Shown piece after piece: positions 9,487-18,311 of a stretch of 60,897 nt of DNA (positions are counted from its first letter, which is position 1; each line of letters starts with the position of its first letter). This DNA comes from Janthinobacterium saanense (GTDB lineage Bacteria; Pseudomonadota; Gammaproteobacteria; Burkholderiales; Burkholderiaceae_D). Location: NCBI RefSeq assembly GCF_014200675.1, contig NZ_JACHCI010000029.1, forward strand, positions 1-60,897. Reading direction: 5' to 3'. Made by a program: the position numbers and the translations under genes. Under the pieces are notes generated by a model that saw only the letters and a list, made by a program, of their open reading frames with translations, ran no database searches and was not told the origin of the DNA.

Positions 9487-11172
9487 CTAAGAGACATGCA
9501 CGGAGCCCGCCAGGGCCACGATCAAGGGCCCCATCAGAGGCAACACCACATTGGAAATCGCGTACGTAATCGTGTAGCCCAGCAAGGGCGTGGAATTGCC
9601 GGCTGCGTTTTGCACGGCCGACAATGCCGGCGTGCTGCATTGCTGGCCGGCGATGGCGCCCAGCAAGATCGGCGCCTCCAGCTTCAGCAGAAAGTGTCCT
9701 ACCAACAGCGAGATCGAGGCGGGTATGACGGCGATCAGCACCCCCATCAATGGCAAGGACACGCCGTACTGGCGTATCAGGTCGATCGCCTGCGGCCCCG
9801 AGGCCAGGCCCACGCAGGCGATGAAGGTCGCCAGGCCGATATCCTTGAGCATGTCGAGCGCGCTTGGATGAATGCCGGGCAGCCCCGGCTTTTTCGATTG
9901 GTACCAGCCAAACACCAGGCCCGTCAGCAAGGCGCCGCCACCGGTGCCCAGCGAAAACGGTATGCCGCCCAGCTTGGCGGCAAAACTACCGATATACACG
10001 CCGAGCACGATGCCGATGCTGGCATACACGATGTTGCTGCGGTCGCCAGTGGGCACGCGCTTGCCGATGGCGGCGATGGCGCTATTCAATTCCTGGCCCT
10101 CGTTGGCGCCATACAGGCGCAGCACGTCATTGTTTTGCAGCGGCAAGTCCGGCAGGGGCGGCATGCTGTGTTCACCGCGCACCACGGCCGCCACATGCAC
10201 GCCATGCGGCAAGGCCAGCTGGCGCAAGGGCTGGCCCACCATGGCTGCTTGCTGCAGCACCACTTCGATGGCGGAAACAGCCATGTTCAAGCCATTGGTG
10301 TCGGCAAATTCCTGGCCCAGGATCGCCTCGGCCGCCACCAGCGCGGGCCGGTGGCCGATCACCAGTACTTCATCGTTATTGCGCAAACGCAGGTCCGGCG
10401 TCAAAGGCAAGGCCTTGCCATGGCGGCGCACGCGCGTGATGCTGGCGCGGCCCGCGAAGATGTGTTGCAAGGAATCGAGGCGGCGCCCTGCCCCTGTACT
10501 GATACGGTAAGCGCGGCCGACCATTTCCGGCGTTGCCTGCAAGCCGTCGGCATCCGCGTCGGCGCCGCCCATTTGCGCCCACAATTTGTCTGCCTCTTCG
10601 CGCAGGTTGATGCGCAGCAGCAAGGGAAATATCTGGCTGGTGACGATCACGATGGCGATCAGGCCAAAGATATAGGTGATGGAATACGCCGTCACCACGT
10701 TCGCCTGCAAAGTGTGTATGCGTTCGGGCGACAGCGCCAGCTTGGAAATGGCGTCCGTGGCGGTGCCGACGACAGCCGATTCGGTCGCCGCCCCGGCCAT
10801 CATGCCGGCTGCCGTGCCCTGGTCCAGCCCCAGAAAATAGGTAGCGAGCAATACCAGCGCCAGCACGGTCACCACTTCGATCAGACACAAGATGCCCAGG
10901 CGCAAGCCCTTGGCATTCAGGTTGGCAAAGAACTGGGGACCGCCCGCGTAGCCGAGCGCAAAGATGAACAGCATGAAAAACACGTTCTTGACGCTGGCGT
11001 CGAGGGTGACACCCAGTTGCCCGATCAGCAGCGCCACGATCAGGGTGCCGCACACACCGCCCAGCTGGATGGGACCAAAACGTATCTGACCGACCGCGTA
11101 GCCCAGGCCCAGGGCCAGGAACAAGGCCAATTCCGGCACCTGATGCAATACCGCCGCGATCATATCAAGCAT
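9487..11172 (-). CDS. Aspartate:alanine antiporter AspT (paralogue 2)
   Basis: This 561-residue protein has the same architecture as its neighbour: membrane block, two RCK_C/TrkA-C-like domains (about 200-375), membrane block. The two share the opening pattern ALFLALGLGYAVGQIRFG / ALFLSLAVGYYIGKIQFG. The ATG at 11172 is preferred over a GTG at 11178, because the GTG overlaps the AAAAGG ribosome-binding site. It is the first gene of the run aspT2-aspT1-aspD (gaps of 38 and 63 nt). Whether the two form a heterodimer or have different substrates cannot be told from sequence. Confidence 0.85.
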   Translation of the reverse strand: MLDMIAAVLHQVPELALFLALGLGYAVGQIRFGPIQLGGVCGTLIVALLIGQLGVTLDASVKNVFFMLFIFALGYAGGPQFFANLNAKGLRLGILCLIEVVTVLALVLLATYFLGLDQGTAAGMMAGAATESAVVGTATDAISKLALSPERIHTLQANVVTAYSITYIFGLIAIVIVTSQIFPLLLRINLREEADKLWAQMGGADADADGLQATPEMVGRAYRISTGAGRRLDSLQHIFAGRASITRVRRHGKALPLTPDLRLRNNDEVLVIGHRPALVAAEAILGQEFADTNGLNMAVSAIEVVLQQAAMVGQPLRQLALPHGVHVAAVVRGEHSMPPLPDLPLQNNDVLRLYGANEGQELNSAIAAIGKRVPTGDRSNIVYASIGIVLGVYIGSFAAKLGGIPFSLGTGGGALLTGLVFGWYQSKKPGLPGIHPSALDMLKDIGLATFIACVGLASGPQAIDLIRQYGVSLPLMGVLIAVIPASISLLVGHFLLKLEAPILLGAIAGQQCSTPALSAVQNAAGNSTPLLGYTITYAISNVVLPLMGPLIVALAGSVHVS

Positions 11173-11289
11173 ACGCACCTTTTAGACAAGGTCAGGCAAA
11201 AGGCCACATACGGGGGGAACAGGGGTACCGTACAGCTCAGAAGAGAGAGTACCAAGGTGGGAGCATGTTCAATTAAAATTTTCCACGTG

Positions 11290-11308
11290 TCAACACATGT
11301 TCTGTTGA
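11290..11308. promoter_or_regulatory. Dyad TCAACA-N7-TGTTGA upstream of the aspT/aspD run
   Basis: A perfect 6-bp inverted repeat with a 7-nt spacer lies about 120 nt upstream of the aspT2 start, in a 200-bp non-coding interval. It has the size of an operator half-site pair. The cognate regulator is unknown. Confidence 0.3.
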
Positions 11309-11387
11309 ACTCGTATTGCGTTTGATCAATGCTGGTGCGGGTATTTACATCGAAGATTTGAGCCGCATCAATAGTTTTACAGGCAGA

Positions 11388-12275
11388 CTAAAAATGGGAA
11401 GGGTTAAACCATAGTTCTTTTCGGTGCAAAGGCGTTTCCGGTGGCAAACCGGCATTGCGCAACTCCAGCACGCGGCGTTGTCCCAGGTTCAGGTGCTGGA
11501 CGACTTTTCCGAAGTGCTGCAGGAATAATTGCTGGAAACTGCCGTCGGCCAGCGCCTTTTCCAGGCCCGTTTCCAGGTCGCGCGCCAGTTGCGGACGCTG
11601 CTTGCTAACAAAGAAATACATGGCCGCAGGGTAACGCATCACCAGATAGGCATCGATCGCCAGCGGCAAGTGCGCATGGCTGGCCAGTTCCTGCCCGGCC
11701 TCGATCACGGAGCGGGGGAAATAATCGATGCGCCCTATCGCCAGTTGCTGGAACAAGCCTTCATAATTGCTCGACGTCTCCACCCGCAAGCCATTGTCTT
11801 GCAAGATGGCCGTGTCGGGCCAGTCGCGCATCTGCCCCGCCGACAGCGTGCGCAGGTCGGCCAGGGTGCGCGCCTGGCGCAGCAGTTGCGGCTGCGCGGC
11901 GCCCACCAGCGCCACCCGCCAGCCCAGCAGCCCCCGGTCGAGCGGGATGCGCACCGGCAGCAATTGCGCCTCGCGCAGGCGGTTGGTCATGGTCCAGACG
12001 ATATCGACACTGCCCGTGCCCAATTCAATTTCGCGTATGGCACGCGTTTGCACCATGCGCTGATCGGAACTGCGCAAGGCATAGGCCTTGCCCGAGCGCA
12101 GCAAAGCCAGCTGCAGCAAGGCCAGCACATACTCCAGATGGGGATCGTCTTCGCCCTGATGGCGCGGATAAATCAGGGTATTGGCACGCCCCGGCGACAC
12201 GGCTGGCATGCGCGTGCCAGCGCCGGCCAGCATGGGCCAGGTGCAGCACAGCGCAAGGAAGGGACGGCGCAGCAT
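11388..12275 (-). CDS. Periplasmic solute-binding-like protein (SBP family 3 type)
   Basis: The 295-residue protein has a short signal peptide (MLRRPFLALCCTWPMLAGAGT) and a body resembling amino-acid-type periplasmic binding proteins. The visible pattern is an N-lobe beginning LIYPRHQGEDDPHLEYVLALLQLAL, the crossover region GRIDYFPRSVIEAGQEL (about 200) and a helical tail with DGSFQQLFLQHFGK. No permease or ATPase is adjacent, so it is probably not part of a classical uptake operon; orphan proteins of this kind are common in Oxalobacteraceae. Ligand unknown. Confidence 0.65.
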   Translation of the reverse strand: MLRRPFLALCCTWPMLAGAGTRMPAVSPGRANTLIYPRHQGEDDPHLEYVLALLQLALLRSGKAYALRSSDQRMVQTRAIREIELGTGSVDIVWTMTNRLREAQLLPVRIPLDRGLLGWRVALVGAAQPQLLRQARTLADLRTLSAGQMRDWPDTAILQDNGLRVETSSNYEGLFQQLAIGRIDYFPRSVIEAGQELASHAHLPLAIDAYLVMRYPAAMYFFVSKQRPQLARDLETGLEKALADGSFQQLFLQHFGKVVQHLNLGQRRVLELRNAGLPPETPLHRKELWFNPSHF

Positions 12276-12523
12276 CAGACGGTTTCCTGTTCCAGTGTCG
12301 TCAGAATTATCAGAAAGACATTATCTCGCAGCCCGCTCAACTTGTCGAATGGAATGTGAAAACCTGCTGCGCGATCCCTGGCCCCGCTTTACGCATGCGA
12401 TGGAACGTACAAATGGATCTGCATCAAGAAAGCGTGAAATAGTAAAAAAATACCGTGCACGGCTGGACGGCATGCCCCAGCCTCGCCTACACTGCTTTTT
12501 TATATAAAAAGCAAGGAGAAACG

Positions 12524-12751
12524 ATGCAAACAGCACGACTGAGTATTAGCGGCATGGATCACGAAGGCTGCGCCGACACCCTGACGGGCGTCCTGGAAGC
12601 GATCGATGGCGTACGCACTGTCAGCGTCTCGCTGGCGCACAACGACGCCACCGTGCAATACGACGAGCAGTTGGCCACGCAAGAACACTTGTTGTCGGCC
12701 GTCAATGACGCAGGTTTTATCGGCGAAGTGCAGCTGGAAGCCACCGTCTGA
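12524..12751 (+). CDS. Small HMA-domain protein with altered metal site
   Basis: The 75-residue protein is a single heavy-metal-associated ferredoxin-like domain: SISGMDHEGCADTLTGVLEAIDGV followed by VSVSLAHNDATVQYD. The usual CxxC copper site is HxxC here (His13 and Cys16 in GMDHEGC). A very good AAGGAG (12513-12518) fixes the start. No copper ATPase is next to it. It could bind a metal other than Cu(I) or bind it differently; that is inference. Confidence 0.8.
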   Translation: MQTARLSISGMDHEGCADTLTGVLEAIDGVRTVSVSLAHNDATVQYDEQLATQEHLLSAVNDAGFIGEVQLEATV

Positions 12752-12852
12752 GCTGATGCCTGGCAAGGCGGAGCAAGTTAACTGCGGCGGACATGCGATT
12801 GCGCCATCCGCTGTAAAATGCGCCACCGCTATCGTTGGACACCCGCACCGCC

Positions 12853-13275
12853 ATGACCCGCACGCCGCTACTGATTTTCCTGCTGACACTTTTCCTCACC
12901 ACCCTGCAAGTGCAGTGGGCCAGTCCCGGCGACAGCTATGGCTACGATGCGGGCACGCTGGGCGTGCTGTCGCCGGAAGTGCTGGGCGCTTATCCTGGCG
13001 TATTGCTATTGTTCCTGCTGGCCGTCTTCGCACGCCGGCACATGCCGCTGCTGCGCCAGGCAGCCATCGGCACGGGCTTGCTGGCCGTCTACTGGCTGCT
13101 GGCAAATTACATCACGTTTGACGCGCGCGTGGCCAGTTGGAGCACTTATACGCCGTTCGAAATCTGGGGCCAGGTACTGCCCGCTTCCCTCTTCAGCATC
13201 GCCGTCTGCGGTCTGGCCCATTTCAGCGCCAGCTGGCTGATTTTGCGTCAAACGCGCGGCAAGAAAAATCACTGA
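12853..13275 (+). CDS. Small integral membrane protein of unknown function
   Basis: The 140-residue protein has about four hydrophobic segments (residues 5-22, 46-63, 72-90 and 110-130) and a basic C-terminus (RQTRGKKNH). No family is recognised. It sits between the HMA protein and the synthetase gene; a gap of 252 nt to the latter argues against tight co-transcription. The ATG at 12853 is preferred over an in-frame TTG six codons upstream. Confidence 0.6.
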   Translation: MTRTPLLIFLLTLFLTTLQVQWASPGDSYGYDAGTLGVLSPEVLGAYPGVLLLFLLAVFARRHMPLLRQAAIGTGLLAVYWLLANYITFDARVASWSTYTPFEIWGQVLPASLFSIAVCGLAHFSASWLILRQTRGKKNH

Positions 13276-13527
13276 ATCTCACACTCAACGTCACTCTGTA
13301 TCGCGGGTTTTACATACTGTCATCAGTGCGGCGGGTCCGGCACTGGCAATTCGACAAAAAAATTATCCAAAAGCCATATAAATCCCGTGTTTCGCCACGC
13401 GAATCCGTGCAGACCAGCCCTCGCTTGCTGTAAGGTATAGCTTGCGCTGGAGACACGCGACGACACCGTACGCAACACTTGGCGCAAGCAGCCCGATTCC
13501 TTTTAGCGACACCAATAAGCATCACCC

Positions 13528-16500
13528 ATGAACGATTCCAACCCAGCCAGCCCAGCTTCTGCCTCGCCCACCCACGCGGACATCCTGTACGGTCCACCGC
13601 GGCCCGACCTGCTGCGCGACGAAGTGCTGGCTGATTTGCTGGAGGCGACGGCCCGCCGCTGCCCCGAACACATCGCCCTGATCGACGGCGAGCGCCGCCT
13701 CACTTACGCCGAACTCGATGCACAGGCCGGACTGGCAGCGAGCCGCCTGGTCGCCGCCGGCGTGCGGCCCGGCGATATCGTGGGGCTGTGGCTGCCGCGC
13801 GGCGCCCATCTGCTGCTGATGCAGGCGGCGATTGCCAAGGCAGGCGCCGCCTGGCTGCCGGTCGATGAAGACACGCCCGTCGAGCGCCTGCAAGTATGCC
13901 TCGATGACGCCAATGGCGCTGGCGTGGTCAGCTGCGCCGCATTCGCCTCGCGCCTGGCCGATGCCGGCGTCCAACGCCCCGTATGGACGGCGGAAAAGCT
14001 GCTGGCGCCTGCCGCGCCTGGCGAAGACTTGCCACTGCGCGGCGAGGTGCGCCCCGAACACCCGGCCTATGTAATCTACACCTCCGGTTCCACCGGCAAG
14101 CCGAAAGGCATCCTGATCAGCCAGCGCAGCATCTGCCACTTCCTGCGCAGCGAAAATGCGGTGCTGGAAGTGCGCCAGGACGACACCGTCTACCAGGGCT
14201 TTTCGGTCGCCTTCGACATGTCGTTCGAGGAAATCTGGATCGCCTATCTGGTGGGCGCCACCCTGTGGCTGGGCCCCAAGGAAATCTCGGGCGACCCGGA
14301 AGCGCTACCGCGCGCACTGGCCGCAAACCAGGTCACCGTGCTGCACGCCGTGCCGACCTTGCTGGCCCTGTTCGCCGAAGAGGTGCCCAGCCTGCGCCTG
14401 ATCAACCTGGGCGGCGAGATGTGCCCGGAGTCTTTGGTCGAGCGCTGGTCGCGCCCGGACCGGGCCATGTTCAATACCTATGGCCCCACGGAAGCGACCG
14501 TGTCGTGCAGCCTGGCGCGCTTGCAGCCGGGCCAGACGGTCACCATCGGCACGCCGCTGCCCAATTATGGCTTGCTGGTAATCGCCGTCACCGAACCGGG
14601 TGAAGTGCGCCCATTGAGCTTGCTTCCACGCGGCGAGACGGGCGAGCTGTGCATCATCGGCCCCGGCCTGGCCGAAGGCTATCTGGGCCGCCCTGACCTG
14701 ACGCTGGAAAAATTCCTGCCCAATCCCTGGAGTGTGGGCGATGATGATGCGCGTCTGTACCGCACGGGCGACCTGGCCCGCATCGATGCCGACGGCCAGG
14801 TGCTGTGCCTGGGCCGCGCCGACGACCAGGTCAAGATCCGCGGTTTCCGCGTGGAGCTAGGCGAAATCGAAGCCGTGCTGGCGCAGCAGGCCGGCGTGGG
14901 CACGGTGGCCGTCCTGCTGCGCAAGGATGACGGCATCGACCAGCTGGTGGCCTATATCGTCGCTAGCGACGAAGCGACCGGCGACGCCCTGGCGGCCAGG
15001 ACCCTGCGCGCGGCGCTGAACCTGCATCTGCCGCCGTATATGGTGCCGGGCCGCTTTGAACTGCTGCCGCTGATGCCGCGCCTCACATCCGGCAAGATCG
15101 ACCGGAAGGCCTTAAAAGCCATGGCGCTGTCGGCCCCGCCGGCTGGCCAGGCAGGCGAATCGGATTTACCGGAAACGCCGGCCGAAGCGGCCCTGTTCGC
15201 GGCGCTGGCGCAGCTCTTCCCTGGCCAGCCGATACTGCGCCATGCCGATTTCTTTACGGACCTGGGCGGCCACTCCTTCCTGGCTGCGCGCCTGGCGTCC
15301 AGCCTGCGCGCCAACCCGGCCTATGCGCACGTGACGGTGCGCGATATTTATCATAACCGCCAGATCGGCAAGATCGCCGCCGTGCTGGGTGTAGCGCCAG
15401 CTCTGGCCACGCCGGAAGCCGACTGGACGCCGCCATCAAACACCAGGCGCTGGATCTGCGGCGCCGCGCAAGCGGCCGCCGTACCGCTGCTGGTGACACT
15501 GCGCATGGCGCAATGGATGGCGCCCTTCTTCACCTATCACTTTTTCACGGGCGACCCTGGCGACACGGTGGCGCGCGCCATCGCCGCCTCGATCGGCGTG
15601 TTTTTGCTCGCTACCCTGGCCGAATTTGCCATAGCCATCGGCGGCAAATGGCTGATCGCCGGCCGATTGAAACCGGGCAATTATCCGCTGTGGGGGCTGA
15701 CCTATTACCGCTGGTGGCTGGCCGACCGCCTGGTTGAATCGGCGCCCGCTTATCTGCTGAGCGGCTCCTCCCTCAATAGCTGGTGGCTGCGCGCACTGGG
15801 CGCCAAAGTGGGCAAGGAAGTGGTGATCGGCTCGATGACCTTGCGCGCGCACGATTTGCTGGAAATCGGCGACAACGTCAGCGTGGGCAATGCCGTCAAT
15901 TTTGAAAACGCCCGCGTCGAACGGGGCCGTCTGCTGCTGGGGAAAATCGTCATCGGCAACGATGCCAGCATCAGTTCCTACGCCATCATGGAAGGCAATA
16001 CCAGCATAGGCGCTTACGGCCACCTGGAAGGCCAGTCGGCGCTGGCCGATGGCGCCAGCGTGCCGGATGGCCGCATCTACACGGGTTCGCCCGCGCGCGA
16101 CGCCGGCGCCTTCGATATCGCCGGCCAGCGGCCGCGCCCCGCCGTCTCGCGCTTGCGCCTGACGGGCGAAGCCGTGTTCTTTTGCTTCGGCATGATCTTG
16201 ATCGCCGTGCTGTTCTTCATGCCCGTGTTCCCGACTTTTGTCTTGATCGACTGGTTCGACGAGCGCGAAATGATGCCCTGGCTGCAGGGCCGCGACGTGA
16301 CGACGCAGCTGGCGCGCTACTTCCTGCTGTCCTTCCCCGCCAGCGGCGTGCTGATCATCCTCACGGCCCTGCTGTCGGCCGCCATCCGCTGGGGCGCCAT
16401 GCCGCGCCTGAAGCCGGGCAGCTCGCCCGTGCACAGCAATGTGTATTGCGCCAAGTGGCTGGTCAGCCATATCCAGGAATCGAGCCTGAACGTCTTGCAT

Positions 16501-17586
16501 GGCATTTACGCCACCGTGTTTGCACCGTACTGGTACCGTTTGCTGGGCGCCAAAGTCGGCAAGGGTGCCGAGATTTCCACCGCGCTGGGCGTGGTGCCCG
16601 ACATGCTGACCCTGGGCGACGACACCTTCATCGCCGACGCCGTCATGCTGGGCGATGAACACATCGATGGCGGCTGGATGACCATGCGCGCCACCGTGAT
16701 TTCGCACCGCAGCTTTGTCGGCAATGGCAGTTATATCCCGGACGGCACGGTGCTGCCCGAACACGTGCTGATCGGCGTGCACACGCTCGCGCCGCGCAAT
16801 GATCAGATGAAGAGCGGCGACACCTGGCTGGGCTCCCCGCCGATGCACCTGCCCGCGCGCGAGCAGGTCAGCGGTTATGCCGAACACCTGACCTTCAAGC
16901 CGTCGCCGCTGCGCCGCCTGGGCCGCAGCCTGATCGAAGCCTTCCGCATCATCTCGCCGCACGCGGTGGTGATCGCCGTCGGCTACACCTTGGTGCTCGA
17001 CATCATGCCGATGGCGGGCGCCGGCCGCTGGGGCGAAGTGGTAGCCGACCTGGCAATTGCCGGTGTCGCTTACGGCATCGGCAATTTCCTCGTCGTCGTG
17101 CTGTTCAAATGGCTGCTGATGGGACGCTACCGCAAGCATGCGGCGCCCATGTGGACGCCCTTCGTATGGGTCTCGGAAGGCGTGACGAATCTGTACGAAG
17201 GCATCGCCGTGCCGAACTTCATGCGCTATCTGCGCGGCACGCCATGGCTGCCGCTGGCCTTCCGCCTGCTGGGCTGCAAGATCGGCCGTGGCGTCTACAT
17301 GGACACCACCGATATCACCGAATTCGATTGCGTGCATATCGGCGACTACAGCGAATTGAACGCGCTGACCTGCCCGCAAACGCATCTGTTCGAAGACCGC
17401 GTGATGAAGATCGACCACGTGGAAATCGGCAAGCGCGTCTACATGGGCCCGCGCAGCTCCGTGCTGTACAGCGCCAAAGTGGGCGACAACGCCCGCCTGG
17501 GCCCCTTGACCCTGGTGATGAAGGGCGAACACATCCCCGCCGGCAGCAACTGGGCCGGCTGCCCTGCGGCGCCGCTGCGCAGCTGA
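13528..17586 (+). CDS. Pls/PosA-family non-ribosomal peptide synthetase (amino-acid homopolymer synthetase-like)
   Basis: The 1,352-residue protein has three parts. Residues 20-530 form an adenylation domain: A3 YTSGSTGKPKG (184-194), A5 NTYGPTE (316-322), A7 YRTGDLARI, A8 GRADDQVKIRGFRVELGEIE, and A10 with Lys523 in SGKIDRKAL. Residues 550-625 form a carrier domain with LGGHS (Ser583). The rest is membrane segments interleaved with three hexapeptide-like blocks (about 755-860, 1010-1110, 1255-1345). This is the layout of epsilon-poly-L-lysine synthetase Pls of Streptomyces. No condensation or thioesterase domain is present. By-eye alignment to GrsA gives pocket residues D-M-E-H-I-L-T-V-S-K; the acidic residue hints at a basic amino acid, but the substrate is not established. 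The next gene is its likely activating PPTase. Confidence 0.88.
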   Translation: MNDSNPASPASASPTHADILYGPPRPDLLRDEVLADLLEATARRCPEHIALIDGERRLTYAELDAQAGLAASRLVAAGVRPGDIVGLWLPRGAHLLLMQAAIAKAGAAWLPVDEDTPVERLQVCLDDANGAGVVSCAAFASRLADAGVQRPVWTAEKLLAPAAPGEDLPLRGEVRPEHPAYVIYTSGSTGKPKGILISQRSICHFLRSENAVLEVRQDDTVYQGFSVAFDMSFEEIWIAYLVGATLWLGPKEISGDPEALPRALAANQVTVLHAVPTLLALFAEEVPSLRLINLGGEMCPESLVERWSRPDRAMFNTYGPTEATVSCSLARLQPGQTVTIGTPLPNYGLLVIAVTEPGEVRPLSLLPRGETGELCIIGPGLAEGYLGRPDLTLEKFLPNPWSVGDDDARLYRTGDLARIDADGQVLCLGRADDQVKIRGFRVELGEIEAVLAQQAGVGTVAVLLRKDDGIDQLVAYIVASDEATGDALAARTLRAALNLHLPPYMVPGRFELLPLMPRLTSGKIDRKALKAMALSAPPAGQAGESDLPETPAEAALFAALAQLFPGQPILRHADFFTDLGGHSFLAARLASSLRANPAYAHVTVRDIYHNRQIGKIAAVLGVAPALATPEADWTPPSNTRRWICGAAQAAAVPLLVTLRMAQWMAPFFTYHFFTGDPGDTVARAIAASIGVFLLATLAEFAIAIGGKWLIAGRLKPGNYPLWGLTYYRWWLADRLVESAPAYLLSGSSLNSWWLRALGAKVGKEVVIGSMTLRAHDLLEIGDNVSVGNAVNFENARVERGRLLLGKIVIGNDASISSYAIMEGNTSIGAYGHLEGQSALADGASVPDGRIYTGSPARDAGAFDIAGQRPRPAVSRLRLTGEAVFFCFGMILIAVLFFMPVFPTFVLIDWFDEREMMPWLQGRDVTTQLARYFLLSFPASGVLIILTALLSAAIRWGAMPRLKPGSSPVHSNVYCAKWLVSHIQESSLNVLHGIYATVFAPYWYRLLGAKVGKGAEISTALGVVPDMLTLGDDTFIADAVMLGDEHIDGGWMTMRATVISHRSFVGNGSYIPDGTVLPEHVLIGVHTLAPRNDQMKSGDTWLGSPPMHLPAREQVSGYAEHLTFKPSPLRRLGRSLIEAFRIISPHAVVIAVGYTLVLDIMPMAGAGRWGEVVADLAIAGVAYGIGNFLVVVLFKWLLMGRYRKHAAPMWTPFVWVSEGVTNLYEGIAVPNFMRYLRGTPWLPLAFRLLGCKIGRGVYMDTTDITEFDCVHIGDYSELNALTCPQTHLFEDRVMKIDHVEIGKRVYMGPRSSVLYSAKVGDNARLGPLTLVMKGEHIPAGSNWAGCPAAPLRS

Positions 17587-18113
17587 TGGCGTTCAGCATC
17601 GTCTGGTCGGCAGATGGCGTGCTGGTGATCGCCATCGCCGCCCCGCCCTCCCGCCCGGAAGCGCGCACAGCGCTACGATCGGCTGTACGCCAGGCGGCGG
17701 CGCAATGGCTGTCGATCGATATCGACAGCATTTCAGTAGAGTCCAGCCCCGGCCAGGCACCCAGTCTGCTGCTGGCCGGCGACACGGTGGGCCTGTCGAT
17801 CAGCCACGACGAAGGACTGTCGCTGGCCGCCATCCATTTGCATGGCAAGGTGGGGCTCGATGTGATGCGGGTGGTGCAGATTCCCGACTGGGAAATAGTG
17901 GCCCGCGATTATCTGGGACCGTCGGTCGCTGCCAGCCTGGCAGCCTGTTCGGCCATCGAACGCCCATTGGCGCTGGCGCAGGCATGGACGGCACGTGAGG
18001 CGACGCTCAAGTACGCAGGCTTGCAGCTGGCGGAATGGTCCGATGCGATCTTCGATTGCCGCTTGCAGACGCTGCCCGTGGCGCTACCCTACGTCGCCAC
18101 CCTGGCTTGTTAA
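17586..18113 (+). CDS. 4'-phosphopantetheinyl transferase (Sfp type)
   Basis: The 175-residue protein would prime Ser583 of the upstream synthetase with phosphopantetheine. Family signatures in order: GLSISHDEGLSLAAI (about 75-90), GLDVM (the GIDIE-like metal site, here lacking the usual second acid) and WTAREATLKYAG (the WxxKEA motif with Arg for Lys). It is shorter than typical Sfp (about 220-240 residues). Its ATG shares one base with the synthetase stop (TGATG), so translation is coupled and function is very likely dedicated. Confidence 0.8.
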   Translation: MAFSIVWSADGVLVIAIAAPPSRPEARTALRSAVRQAAAQWLSIDIDSISVESSPGQAPSLLLAGDTVGLSISHDEGLSLAAIHLHGKVGLDVMRVVQIPDWEIVARDYLGPSVAASLAACSAIERPLALAQAWTAREATLKYAGLQLAEWSDAIFDCRLQTLPVALPYVATLAC

Positions 18114-18208
18114 TCTTCCCGCCCTTCGTCAGCGCATCCGATCTGGACGAAAATCAGTTTTGCGATAATACTGACGAGCACTCCCAATATTGCTATCAAT
18201 TCCAGCAT
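18110..18208 (-). CDS. Micro-ORF: 32-residue membrane peptide
   Basis: A 32-codon ORF on the minus strand starts at ATG 18208 behind AAAGGAAAGACC (a good ribosome-binding site) and ends at TAA 18110, overlapping the PPTase stop tail to tail. The peptide begins MLELIAILGVLVSIIAKLIF, which would span a membrane once, and ends with a charged tail CADEGRED. It has no recognised family; translation is inferred only from the start signal and composition. Confidence 0.45.
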   Translation of the reverse strand: MLELIAILGVLVSIIAKLIFVQIGCADEGRED

Positions 18209-18311
18209 GGTCTTTCCTTTGCAGTGATGGCGAACGAAGCCACTGTAACGTGGACGTCATTGCAAAGCTAATATCAAATAAGGCGGTCAACGATCTCGAA
18301 ATGGCATACGA

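Noticed and set aside
7400..11325. Long plus-strand frames opposite the aspartate module
   Set aside because: They oppose clear AspD and AspT genes, and have no protein-like composition or start signals.
11320..11330. FNR-like TTGATCAA near the aspT promoter
   Set aside because: The spacing of an FNR box (TTGAT-N4-ATCAA) is not met.
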